Source: JBLKSS01 sp047607725
GTDB taxonomy: Bacteria; Pseudomonadota; Gammaproteobacteria; Enterobacterales; Enterobacteriaceae
Length of the DNA: 14,633 nt
Direction of reading: 5' to 3'
Assembly: GCF_047607725.1 (NCBI RefSeq)
Contig: NZ_JBLKSS010000021.1
Coordinates: 1-14,633, forward strand
Below the pieces are notes generated by a model, which saw only the letters and a list, made by a program, of their open reading frames with translations, was not told where the DNA came from and made no database searches. Positions 1 through 7,642 of this stretch are shown here, piece after piece (within the stretch, counting starts at the first letter, position 1; each line of letters begins with the position of its first letter). A program made the translations under genes and the position numbers.

Positions 1-64
1 CGTAACCTTTCTGGTTTTCAATCAAATAGAACGTATTCGTTTTTGCGCTATATCCGTAACTCAT
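1..64 (-). CDS. tfa: Tail fibre assembly protein, N-terminal fragment at window edge
   Basis: An ATG at 64-62 opens a frame that stays open to the window edge and encodes MSYGYSAKTNTFYLIENQKG. The opening MSYGYSAKTNxFY is the typical start of Tfa-type tail fibre assembly chaperones, which help fibre trimers fold and are normally encoded immediately after the fibre gene. Here the start lies 2 bp beyond the fibre stop codon (TGA at 69-67), and the G-rich run GGTGGGGGTG just upstream can act as a ribosome binding site. Only about 21 codons are visible, so whether the rest is intact cannot be judged. The identification rests on this short N-terminus and on position. Confidence 0.62.
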   Translation of the reverse strand, partial: MSYGYSAKTNTFYLIENQKGY

Positions 65-66
65 CG

Positions 67-1659
67 TCACACCCCCACCGCCCACCAATAGGATTGTGTT
101 CCTATTGCATGCATCCATGCAGTAAAGCCGCTATTCTCAACCTCTGCTGCAGATATGCCGTCTGATTTTACGTTGCCCAAAAATGTCATTTGAACACCGA
201 AACACTCTCTTTGGTAACCAAGAGGAAAACTTACACGGACCGCGTTGCTGACATGCTTAACGCCGCCGCCCTGAAAAATGAATCCCGACAATTCATCCTT
301 GTACCACCATCCACCACGACCACCAAAAACTTGTGTGCGTGCACGGCCTTGCAGCTGATTATTGAGCCATGCACTCAACGCCCCGCCCCAAATGGGGCCC
401 GTCACATCACCATTTTCGTGGAAGATTGCAGTTCTACCGCCCCATGCGACGTGAATATTGCCGCCAAACGTTGCCCCGCCGCTGGCGCGAAAATTGCCTC
501 TTTGGCTAAAAGTAAACTCGCCATTATCGTTCCCGGCGATAACATTAAGTTTCAGGGAAGCACCCTGGCCGATTTGCTCAAAATATCGAAAATTCGCACG
601 CTGGCCTTCAATACCTCTTATTCGTAATCCATTGGTTTCGCGCACATTATTTTTCTTTTCGGTGATGACGCCGGATTTATCCAGATAATCCGTACCTGTA
701 AATTTGGCGTTTCCCTCCACCATCAGCGGGCCATTAACGGTGCCGCCGGTTTTATCGAATTTCTTTTCTGCTTCTTTGCGGATGCTCGTTAACGCCTACT
801 GCACGGTTTCGCTTTTACCGCCTGGCCGTTGGCTGCCAATCCGGGTCGCCCCATCGGGTTTTGCCAGCTCGGTTAACACATCGGCGGCACTGCCAGTGGG
901 CGGCAACGCCGCAATCGGCGCACCCAATGCATCAAAGGAGAGCAGTTTCCCGGCTCGTGTTGCCGCATCCGGTATAGGGGGAATTTTGGCTTCAGGCGCG
1001 CGCAAGGCACGATTCGAGATGTCGGCGTGAAGCTGGCCGACCCGCTCGTTGGTCGCCTTATCCAGTTCGGTAACGTGGGTATTCGTCGCGCTGTTGAGCG
1101 CTTCTACGTGCTGATTGGTTTTTGCATCCAGTTCTTCAACATGCTGGTTGGTTTTGCTATTCAACTCATCAGCATATCTGTTGCTCTTTTCGTGAAGCGT
1201 GTCGCTATAGCCTTTCGTGGCCGCATCCTGGCTATCCAGGGGGGAGCCCAGCCGAGAGATACGATAGCCTTCGGCATTAAAGGGCAACCCCGTCAGCGGA
1301 CGGCGCATCACCAAATCAATCTGGATAAAAGAACGCTGAATAGCCATCCAAAGGCGGTCAAAATCCTTGTTAACCGTATCGGCCAGCATGTCGCCGTTAT
1401 CCTGATAATCCGTCAACCGGGTCGTTGGCACCACACGCTCCAGCATCACCGTCGCGCCAGTGGCGGGTGGGGTAAGGAATGTCACATTGCCACCACCCAG
1501 ATTACCCGTGCCTGTCACGGTATACCCTGTATTCACTTCGACACCGTTAACCATGACTTGAAGATCTGCGGCACTGATAATATAAAATTCAAACGGAAAA
1601 ACCGTTGTCAGCCCGTTCGCGGTATAAATAACATAGGGCGTCTGATTGGGTACCGACAT
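67..1659 (-). pseudogene. Phage tail fibre, interrupted by one in-frame amber codon
   Basis: The 531-codon frame is continuous except for a TAG at 798-796. Both halves are in the same frame: the upstream part ends ...SETVQ and resumes ALTSIRKEAEKKFDKTGG. Residues 1-120 (YVIYTANGLTTVFPFEF...VMLERVVPTTRLTDY) resemble the virion-attachment domain of T7 gp17-like fibres. Residues 153-218 are six 11-residue repeats of coiled-coil type. Residues 236-275 (KLLSFDALGAPIAALPPTGS...) look like a linker common in podoviral tail proteins. The C-terminal part, with GGWWYKDELSGFIFQGG and FPLGYQRECFGVQ, resembles the receptor-binding tip of gp53-like fibres. The start ATG at 1659 is preceded by CAGGAG at a good distance. 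The amber is most simply a CAG to TAG change. Without suppression the product would be a 287-residue stump lacking the tip. Confidence 0.85.
1006..1203 (-). repeat. Six tandem 33-bp units coding 11-residue coiled-coil repeats in the tail fibre
   Basis: Residues 153-218 of the fibre consist of six consecutive 11-residue units: DTLHEKSNRYA, DELNSKTNQHV, EELDAKTNQHV, EALNSATNTHV, TELDKATNERV and GQLHADISNRA. The pattern is xxLxxx(T/S)Nxx(V/A), except that the last unit has I before N. This is a hendecad periodicity, as expected for a trimeric shaft that is less supercoiled than a heptad coiled coil. The central units are the most alike and are the likeliest to expand or contract by recombination. 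Confidence 0.8.
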
Positions 1660-1674
1660 GGCGCACTCTCCTGG

Positions 1675-3285
1675 CTAGTAATCAACGTCGACGCTGTGCT
1701 CGCCGTCACTTAACTGCCAATTTTCGCGCGCCCGAGTGGTCGGGATCCCGACTACTTTACCGATGCGTACCGGCGTTTGACTGATGGCACCGGCACCGGA
1801 ATCAATATAGTCATCCGGTTGATCGGTAAGCGCAGGGTTAAACTCCCGCATCTGGTCGTACATCGGGCCGTCAAGCACATCGCTGTGCGCCCACAGGAAA
1901 CGCGATGATAATGGCGCTTCAAACGCATCAAGAATACGTTTCTGCTTTTTGGTTACGCTTATCTTTTCACGAACACCGCAACCGGTCCCCTTAAGCGCTT
2001 GACGCAATATTTTGCCGACAAAGAGACCAGGACCGTTGACTTCGACACAGACGACCGGGATCTGGTATTTGAGTACCAGTGCTTTAATCTGCATCACCTG
2101 CACGCCGATGAGTTTGTTCTTGTCATCGAACTCGGCCAGATCGCCGATGAACGCCTGGCATACCTGCCAGTAAAGGTGACCGCGCGCATCGGTCAGCATC
2201 AAGGAAAAGGCGCTGACATCTGCTTTTACTTTCCCGGATGCTACGTCCCACCAGGCGACGGCACCAACAATCTGCGTAGCCCCCAGCCACAACGAGCACG
2301 CCCGGTTTGTGTAGCGGATCTCCGGCTGTACGTTGTACTCACGGATGCGGTCAGGATCGAGACGCACCTCACCCATGGGCTTACTGTGCAGCTGATATTG
2401 ACTGTCCCATTCGTTAACCGTGCGACAGTCCTTACGTCGGGTTTCAAGCTCCTCCGCGTTGAAACGTTCGGGCCATTGGCAGCCCGCGTAACAGTTAATC
2501 ATCGTTTCGGGTGGCGCCGCAAACGCTATATCGTCTTCTGTCAGCCGATAATCCACGTGCTCAACCAGCAGGCGCGCCCCATTGTGGATCCCCATAAAGA
2601 CATACTCAGGTCGAAACGGCAGCGTATAGTGCAGACTGACCGCCTCATTAGCCTCAATGCGATACTTATGAGCAAACAGTTTGATGGCCAGACAATCCGC
2701 GCCAGCGGCCTCCATCTCGTCGTACAGGCTGTCGTGGGTATGGGGTGTACCGATAAACAATTTTCGGCCTCCGGGAATAAGAATATGCGTCNGCTCACTC
2801 AGACGGTNACGCAGCTTTTCGCGGGCTTCTGGTGTCTGAATATTGCNGGGGACTTCCACGTCATCGTTTTGGCATTCGTTCGCACGCGCGCCGGTGACGT
2901 TTGAAAGTATCCCCTTTACGAACATGCTGGCATTGCGACTGTCACGCGCGCCCTCAACCGACCATTGCTCAACGGCGCCGATGCTTTTGGGCAACATACC
3001 TTTCGTCAGCGGATGGTTACGCAGCACATTCTGCGTGTCGCGACTGGTTTTACGGGCGGTGGAATTCGATTCGGACTGATGGAGAATACGGTACTGTCGA
3101 TCGCGGTAATACCGCCAAGCATTATAAACAGCCAGAATAGTCGACTTACAGAAGCCACGAAAACAACGGAGCACCGCCAGATTGCCGCGATGCTCCAGCC
3201 AGTAGCAAGCGCGATAATGACAGTCGGGCACATCCCATCCCATGCGCTCCGCCCATATCAGGAAGAAAGCGAGGAAAGACGTCAT
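1675..3285 (-). CDS. terL: Phage terminase large subunit (packaging ATPase/nuclease)
   Basis: This 536-residue protein is the DNA packaging motor. The N-terminal ATPase carries a P-loop region FRGFCKST (about residue 42), a Walker B-type segment NDDVEVP (about 140) and the coupling segment KLFIGTPHTHDSLYDEM (about 172-188). The C-terminal nuclease has plausible metal-binding acids in AVAWWDVASGK, VVCVEVNG and DDYIDSGAGAI. The pattern fits podoviral TerL proteins of the DDVEVP type. The frame is uninterrupted, unusual for this window. Two cautions apply: three N bases (2792, 2808, 2847) leave three residues undefined, and the P-loop has Cys (TGT) where the family normally has Gly before Lys-Ser/Thr, which may impair ATP binding. 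The start ATG overlaps the upstream gene's TGA by 4 bp (ATGA), indicating translational coupling. The stop lies 15 bp before the tail fibre start. Confidence 0.85.
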   Translation of the reverse strand: MTSFLAFFLIWAERMGWDVPDCHYRACYWLEHRGNLAVLRCFRGFCKSTILAVYNAWRYYRDRQYRILHQSESNSTARKTSRDTQNVLRNHPLTKGMLPKSIGAVEQWSVEGARDSRNASMFVKGILSNVTGARANECQNDDVEVPXNIQTPEAREKLRXRLSEXTHILIPGGRKLFIGTPHTHDSLYDEMEAAGADCLAIKLFAHKYRIEANEAVSLHYTLPFRPEYVFMGIHNGARLLVEHVDYRLTEDDIAFAAPPETMINCYAGCQWPERFNAEELETRRKDCRTVNEWDSQYQLHSKPMGEVRLDPDRIREYNVQPEIRYTNRACSLWLGATQIVGAVAWWDVASGKVKADVSAFSLMLTDARGHLYWQVCQAFIGDLAEFDDKNKLIGVQVMQIKALVLKYQIPVVCVEVNGPGLFVGKILRQALKGTGCGVREKISVTKKQKRILDAFEAPLSSRFLWAHSDVLDGPMYDQMREFNPALTDQPDDYIDSGAGAISQTPVRIGKVVGIPTTRARENWQLSDGEHSVDVDY

Positions 3286-3624
3286 GTCTTCCCTTTCTGT
3301 AGACGCGCAATGATTTTCTCCGCTTCTCGCTCGGCACTGGCAACCTGTTGACCCAGCTCGAAAGCCTCATCATCATCGCCAAGGCCGGCCTCCTGGCGTT
3401 CCCCCATGCGTTTGCAGGTCGATAAGCGTATGCACCTTGGTTAACAGCGTCAGCGTCGTCGTCGCGTTCTTCTTGAACCAGTAGCGATCGCCGTGCTCCT
3501 GTTGAGTGTGCGCGTCAATGGCCTTTCCGGCACCAGGCCAGTTATCCGGATCGGCTTCTTCCAGCACCACATCCGTTAATTTATCACTCAGCTTGCTGAG
3601 ACGTGTTTTTTCATCGTTATGCAT
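3282..3624 (-). pseudogene. Terminase small-subunit-like gene, single frameshift
   Basis: The first frame encodes MHNDEKTRLSKLSDKLTDVV...TLLTKVHTLIDLQ and then drifts to a stop at 3375-3373. The +1 frame continues sensibly as RMGERQEAGLGDDDEAFELG and then QQVASAEREAEKIIARLQKG, ending in TGA at 3284-3282 inside the TerL start. Removing one base near 3405-3416 (CAAACGCATG on the minus strand) restores DLQRMGERQEAG and a 113-residue acidic, helical protein. The span of 343 bp is a multiple of three plus one, consistent with a 1-bp insertion. Size, charge and position directly before terL suggest the small terminase subunit, which recognises phage DNA. The protein itself shows no diagnostic motif, so the function is inferred from context. 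No clear Shine-Dalgarno precedes the ATG. Confidence 0.65.
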
Positions 3625-3635
3625 AAAAAAGCGCC

Positions 3636-3686
3636 GTGATTATCACAGGGCTATCATGGACTTGCTGAAAGGTCGGGATCCCGACC
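3636..3686. other. Two palindromes in the gap between phage genes
   Basis: The 79-bp gap between the ejection protein stop and the terminase small-subunit-like start holds two inverted repeats. One is a perfect 16-bp palindrome, GGTCGGGATCCCGACC, at 3671-3686. The other is GTGATTATCAC at 3636-3646, followed on the transcribed minus strand by GGCGC and six T residues, which gives a weak terminator-like outline. The core of the first palindrome, GTCGGGATCCCGAC, recurs at 1739-1752 inside the 3' end of terL. Terminator, RNA-processing site or protein-binding site are all possible; sequence alone does not decide. Confidence 0.4.
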
Positions 3687-3703
3687 GATTAGCGCTAGCG
3701 GGT

Positions 3704-5761
3704 TTATTGCGGCAGCCTGTCCTGCGGACGCCACCAGTAGGTTTGATTAAACTCTTTCCGGGAACGCTTTTCCATTCGACGCAAGTAGCCCGGTGAAAAG
3801 ATTTCCTGTAGCTGATTAAAGACCATATGGTCAAGCACCGCCTTAGTATACCATAAATTTTGCCCTGGTATCATGCCCTTGGCAAACTTGACGAGATCGC
3901 CCCCCGTTTGTTCCGGCTTACCCTCGACCGCATTGAGCGGGACCCCTTGCAACAGTTTAATGACGTCATCGACGACCCCCGCCACTGGACCGAGCATGGA
4001 GGCCAATGCGCCAGAGCCATACCGGGTGTGGTCGGAAAGCAGAAAATCACCATACAAGCCCACACCGCCGCCCTTTAAAAAGACATTGACCCAAAATTGC
4101 AGGGCTTTATCGCCTGTCATATCCCGCGGGTTACGTCCCGCAATGACCTCACTGATTTGTTGGGACATCGCGCCCAATACTGTCGTGCTCGCCAGAAAGG
4201 CCGCCAGATACGCCGCACGACCGCCCGCAGAGGGCATATTCAACGCACGTGACCAATGACGCATCATGACCGCGATGGGGAAAGATTTGAAGAGAAAAAC
4301 ACTACGCATAAGCTCGCCTCGCCAGTCCCCGCGCTGCATCGTCGCGCCGGTCACCATGCGCTCGCGCGCACCGGGCGTAACCACCGCCATATCCACTTCC
4401 TCGCTTACGGCGCCGAGCAATTTGCGCATCGCCTCAAATTTAACCCGCTCGGCATTACCAAACGCCGCAAGTTTTTCGTTCGGGATACGCATGATGCTTT
4501 CCGGGGTTAACATCGTTGTGTTGCCGTTTCCCCAGTCCTCTTGCTCGGCCAGCTTCCATATCTTCCAATCTTGCGAGGTGATACCTTTGCTTTTCAGTAT
4601 TCGCGCGTCCTCATCAGCAATTTTTGCGATGTCCGCATGCTTGCGTACAAGGTTACCAATACCGCCCATCATAGTCACGCCGTAGGCCCGCTTATGCGCA
4701 TCCGACCACGCGGATAGCCCAACTTGCCCGCATCACCGCGTTTGCGGCCCAACGTGAGGCAGAAGGGCCCATATTATCGGTCGCCCATCGGTTAACGCTT
4801 CCTAACAAGGTTTCCATCGCCAGGCCAGCGCCGCGGGCAAGCCGGAGCTCGTCCTTATTTCGCCGGGTTCATCGCCGCAAGCTGATTGCGTAATAGCTGT
4901 GCTATCGGCAAGTTATTGACCTTGGCAGTCAGGTACATCGTGCCGTTATCGGACAGCGAGGAAATCAGCGCCGATCCTAACCGCGAAGCCACTAGCCAGT
5001 TACGTACGTGATCCGCCCAGCGGGCAATATGAGGATTGGCGACCGGCTGCGTTTTACCTGCGATAAAGTTGTAAAGGCTCTCCGTTTTGTTCTTTAGGTT
5101 TTTTATTTTGCCGGTTCGTGATGGCGTTTCGTCAGCGGTTTTAGCCGCCAGCTCGTCAAGCAGAGAGCGGAACACATGATCGGGGTTAGGGCCGTAGGTT
5201 TCCACCAACGCGATATCTTTACTAATGCCATCCAGGTGGTTGACAAGAATATCCCACATCGACTTTTCCCCGAAGCGCTGCTGATAGGCTAAATACCCTT
5301 CCGCGTCCTTAAAGTAGATTTGCCTTTCAGCGTTGCCACGATTGGCGCGCGCGCCAGACAGGCGTAGCCCCGAATCACCGAGTTTGTTCATGCCGCCGGT
5401 GGCAATGGTCTTGTAAGTATGACCAAGAAAATCGGCGACTTCCTTATCGCTCATCAACTCACCGTTCTCTTTTACGTACTTATTGCGGTCAAGCTTCCCT
5501 AGCACAAACCCGACCCAATCGGATTGCGTGGCTTTACCTATCTTTTCCATAGAATGGTGTTGCGGCAAGCCCCAATCTTCCAGATAACCGATATAGCCTC
5601 CGGCATCGTTAAAGCGACGCTGCAACAGCTCGGAAACGTTTTTCCACGCTTCCGCGCCTTTCTTCGCTCTGGCGTTGCCGGTATCCTGCCCGCGCATTTC
5701 GTAGACCAGATCGCGCACCCCTTGCGTATCCTCAAAAAGCTGAAAGAAACGCGGGTCAATG
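3704..5761 (-). pseudogene. Phage internal virion/DNA-ejection protein, 5' end lost and two frameshifts
   Basis: Three segments in different frames form one protein. The first starts at the MITE boundary (TIDPRFFQLFEDTQGVRDL) and runs to TAA at 4857-4855 after AAMNPAK. The second, about 4856-4724, reads KDELRLARGAGLAMETLLGS and on to ANAVMRAS. The third reads GLSAWSDAHKRAYGVTMMGG and runs through 324 residues after MTM to 3704. Each shift is repaired by removing one base, near 4856-4860 (GCGAAATAAGG) and near 4721-4724 (AAGTTGGG). The C-terminus (GQNLWYTKAVLDHMVFNQLQ, then EIFSPGYLRRMEKRSR and WWRP) resembles the C-terminal ends of very large podoviral virion or ejection proteins, which leave the capsid with the DNA. 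A hydrophobic stretch (AAYLAAFLASTTVLGAM) fits membrane contact. The N-terminal part, probably several hundred residues, is replaced by the MITE. The exact family name is uncertain. Confidence 0.68.
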
Positions 5762-6099
5762 GTAAGCGCCCCGTGGAGGACGTCTTAAATTATTGGTGGG
5801 TTTGTTGTATGAGACAGTAAACCTACGTTACACGCTTATGCTCATTGTATTTTCACATTATATTGATTTTAATAACTTTTATTTCCATCCCGGTTTGAGT
5901 GATATGAAATTAGTGGTTCTGAAGTTTGTGATAGTGTCCATTAAAATTTAAGTGGACACTATCATCGCCGGATTATCCATGATCTGACAGCCGTCCCTTA
6001 TAGGATGCGGGTTCACTAGGCATCGTAGTGGAACATATTCTTACCGGGCCATACAACAAATCCACCAATAATTCAAGACGTCCTCCACGGGGCGCTTAC
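5762..6099. mobile_element. MITE-like non-coding element, copy 1 (338 bp)
   Basis: The element begins GTAAGCGCCCCGTGGAGGAC and ends with its inverse complement; the terminal inverted repeats match over 50 bp with two mismatches. A second copy lies at 12434-12770 in the same orientation, with about six substitutions and one single-base deletion between them. No plausible transposase frame exists inside, so movement must have depended on an enzyme encoded elsewhere. The TA near each tip (GTAAGCG...CGCTTAC) would suit a TA-duplicating, IS630/mariner-like mechanism, but G and C outside TA are identical in both copies, so the true edge is unsettled. No obvious longer target duplication is visible. 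The left side is a phage gene and the right side is a Rieske oxygenase gene, so the copy joins two unrelated truncated genes. Confidence 0.85.
5929..5964. other. Strong internal palindrome of MITE copy 1
   Basis: Arms TGATAGTGTCCA (5929-5940) and TGGACACTATCA (5953-5964) are perfect 12-bp inverse complements. The 12-nt centre, TTAAAATTTAAG, can itself nearly pair, so RNA from either strand could form a long hairpin. It may act as a transcription stop, or be a scar where two insertion-sequence ends of the TGATAGTGTCC type met. Copy 2 carries the same structure at 12601-12635 with one C missing from the left arm. Confidence 0.7.
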
Positions 6100-6779
6100 A
6101 TTTTCATCACCTTTTCCGACAGCGTCGAGTCGATAGCCGATCGATTGCGCCCCCTTAACGCCCTGTTGAACAAATACCAGGTGGCCGATTTGCATACCAC
6201 CTACACCCTGGACTATGACTGCCCGTTCAACTGGAAAATGGCGGTGGAAACGTTTATGGAGTACTATCACAACTCCGCCGTGCACCGGACCACGCTGGAG
6301 GACAGTTTTCCGGGACGCTTGAGCTATATCGGCGAAGATGGTCCCGGGCTGGACGCTGTGTCATCAGCCGCTGCGTAAAAACGGCGATATTTCGGAAGTC
6401 CTGACCCCTGGCCTTATCCCCCTGAGTGGCTTCACCGAGCAGGATATGCGGCAAATTGATCTAATTGCTCATTTACCCCACCTGTCTTATCGGGCTTAAC
6501 CCTGACCACCTAAGTATCAGTACGCTATTGCCGGAGGATCGCCATATGACCCGTTGGCATCGGCTGGTGCTGGTGTCCAAAGCATCCGCCGCGCAGCCGG
6601 ACTTTGCCGCGACGGCGGCTGAAATGAAGAACGGCCGCCTAGGCATTATTGATGAGGATCTTGGCATCAATGCGGCGCAGAAAATCGGCAGCCGCTCGCG
6701 CATGGCGCGGCCGGGCCGGCTCGGTCATCTGGAAACCACCGTGTGGCATTTGGCCAACTATTTGCGCCGCCGTTTATAG
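6100..6779 (+). pseudogene. Rieske non-haem iron oxygenase alpha subunit, 5' truncated and frameshifted
   Basis: The remaining C-terminal catalytic domain reads IFITFSDSVESIADRLRPL, then DYDCPFNWKMAVETFMEYYH and NSAVHRTTLEDSF. NWKxxVExFxEYYHxxxxH is the hallmark of Rieske oxygenase alpha subunits, and the two His of YYHNSAVH are the expected mononuclear iron ligands. The frame breaks near 6342-6349 (CCCGGG); the next frame gives GWTLCHQPLRKNGDISEVLT. It breaks again near 6455-6470, after which IYPTCLIGLNPDHLSISTLL and ETTVWHLANYLRRRL complete the protein to TAG at 6777-6779. The N-terminal Rieske [2Fe-2S] domain is absent, replaced by the MITE. The style resembles the CntA/YeaW type that attacks quaternary amines, but substrate cannot be assigned. 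A matching reductase lies downstream at 9083-10006. Confidence 0.85.
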
Positions 6780-6834
6780 TCGCGCGCGGTTGGCATAAGG
6801 CGTTTGTCCTCTGCTTAACAGTAAGGAAACGGCA

Positions 6835-7642
6835 ATGAAAATGGTAAAACTCGGGCGCTCGGGGCTGGAGGTTTCGGCTATCTGTTTGGGCTGCCTCACC
6901 TATACCTCGCCGGAAAAGAGCGGCTATGGCTGGACGCTGGATGAACGGCAAAGCCGTCCCTTTATTCAAAAGGCGCTGGAGAGCGGCATCAACTTTTTCG
7001 ATACCGCCAATGTGTATTCGGGAGGCGAGAGCGAGGTCGTGCTGGGCCGGGCGCTGAAAGATTTCGCCCGTCGGGAGGAGGTGGTGATTACCTCCAAGGT
7101 CTATAACCCGATGCGCAAGGGGCCCAACAGCAAAGGATTATCCCGCAAATGCATCATGACCGAAATCGACGCTAGCCTGAAACGGCTTAACACCGATTAC
7201 ATCGATCTGTATGAAATCCATCGCTGGGATTACGACACGCCCCTGGAGGAGACGCTGGAGGCGCTGCACGACCTGGTAAAGATGGGCAAGGTGTGCTATC
7301 TCGGCGCCTCCTCGATGTACGCCTGGCAATTTTGCCAAGCGCTGCACGTCGTGCGGGGCCGGCGATGCCTATGCGGAGTTTCTCTACGCGGCGACCGAGC
7401 AGGCGGACCGGCAGGTTATCCAGGCGGTGACCGAGGTGGCGACGCAGCGCGGCATTCCGCAGGCGCAGGTGGCGCTGGCCGGGCTTTACAGCAAGCCCGC
7501 GGTGGTGGCGCCGGTGGTCAGCGTCACGGCCCTGCAGCATTTGGAAGACGCGCTCAGCGCCACGGAACTGACGCTGAGCCGCGAGGAAATCGCGATGCTG
7601 GAAGCGCCCTATATCCCTCACCCGATCGTTGAACATTCATGA
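6835..7642 (+). pseudogene. Aldo/keto reductase (YajO-like), internal deletion with frameshift
   Basis: The NADPH-dependent carbonyl reductase family is clear. The start MKMVKLGRSGLEVSAICLGC is followed by FFDTANVYSGG (catalytic Asp and Tyr), VVITSKVYNP (Lys) and YEIHRWDYDTP (His), so the catalytic tetrad is present. After ASSMYAWQFCQALHVV (to about 7353) homology stops and resumes in the +1 frame at 7361 with GDAYAEFLYAATEQADRQVI and AQVALAGLYSKPAVVAPVVS, ending at TGA 7640-7642. Compared with roughly 320-350-residue relatives, about 60-80 residues of the barrel, including the strand 6-7 region and part of the cofactor site, are missing. The start is preceded by AAGGAAAC at a good distance. 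The stop overlaps the next gene's ATG by 4 bp, implying an operon. Confidence 0.88.

Noticed and set aside
190..627. Plus-strand open frames under the tail fibre (also 1027-1713 and 1999-2904)
   Set aside because: They lie antisense to genes with clear family features and show no recognisable motifs or ribosome binding sites.
2792..2847. Sequence variation or modification at three ambiguous positions in terL
   Set aside because: N marks only uncalled bases. They also warn that some single-base indels elsewhere could be assembly errors, although the stop codons, deletion, 4-bp duplication and element junctions are not of that kind.
6028..6099. Upstream extension of the Rieske frame, starting with an ATG inside the MITE
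   Set aside because: The frame merely runs through the element end; homology to oxygenases begins at about 6100, so the MITE-derived residues are not a native N-terminus.
5750..6110. Target-site duplications longer than TA around the MITE copies
   Set aside because: Flanks of copy 1 (CAATG and ATTTT) and copy 2 (GAAAC and TCTTT) do not match, either within a copy or crosswise between copies.
7187..7636. Long minus-strand open frames opposite the AKR and ligase genes (also 7720-8340)
   Set aside because: They are Arg/His-rich antisense shadows of GC-rich coding sequence on the other strand.
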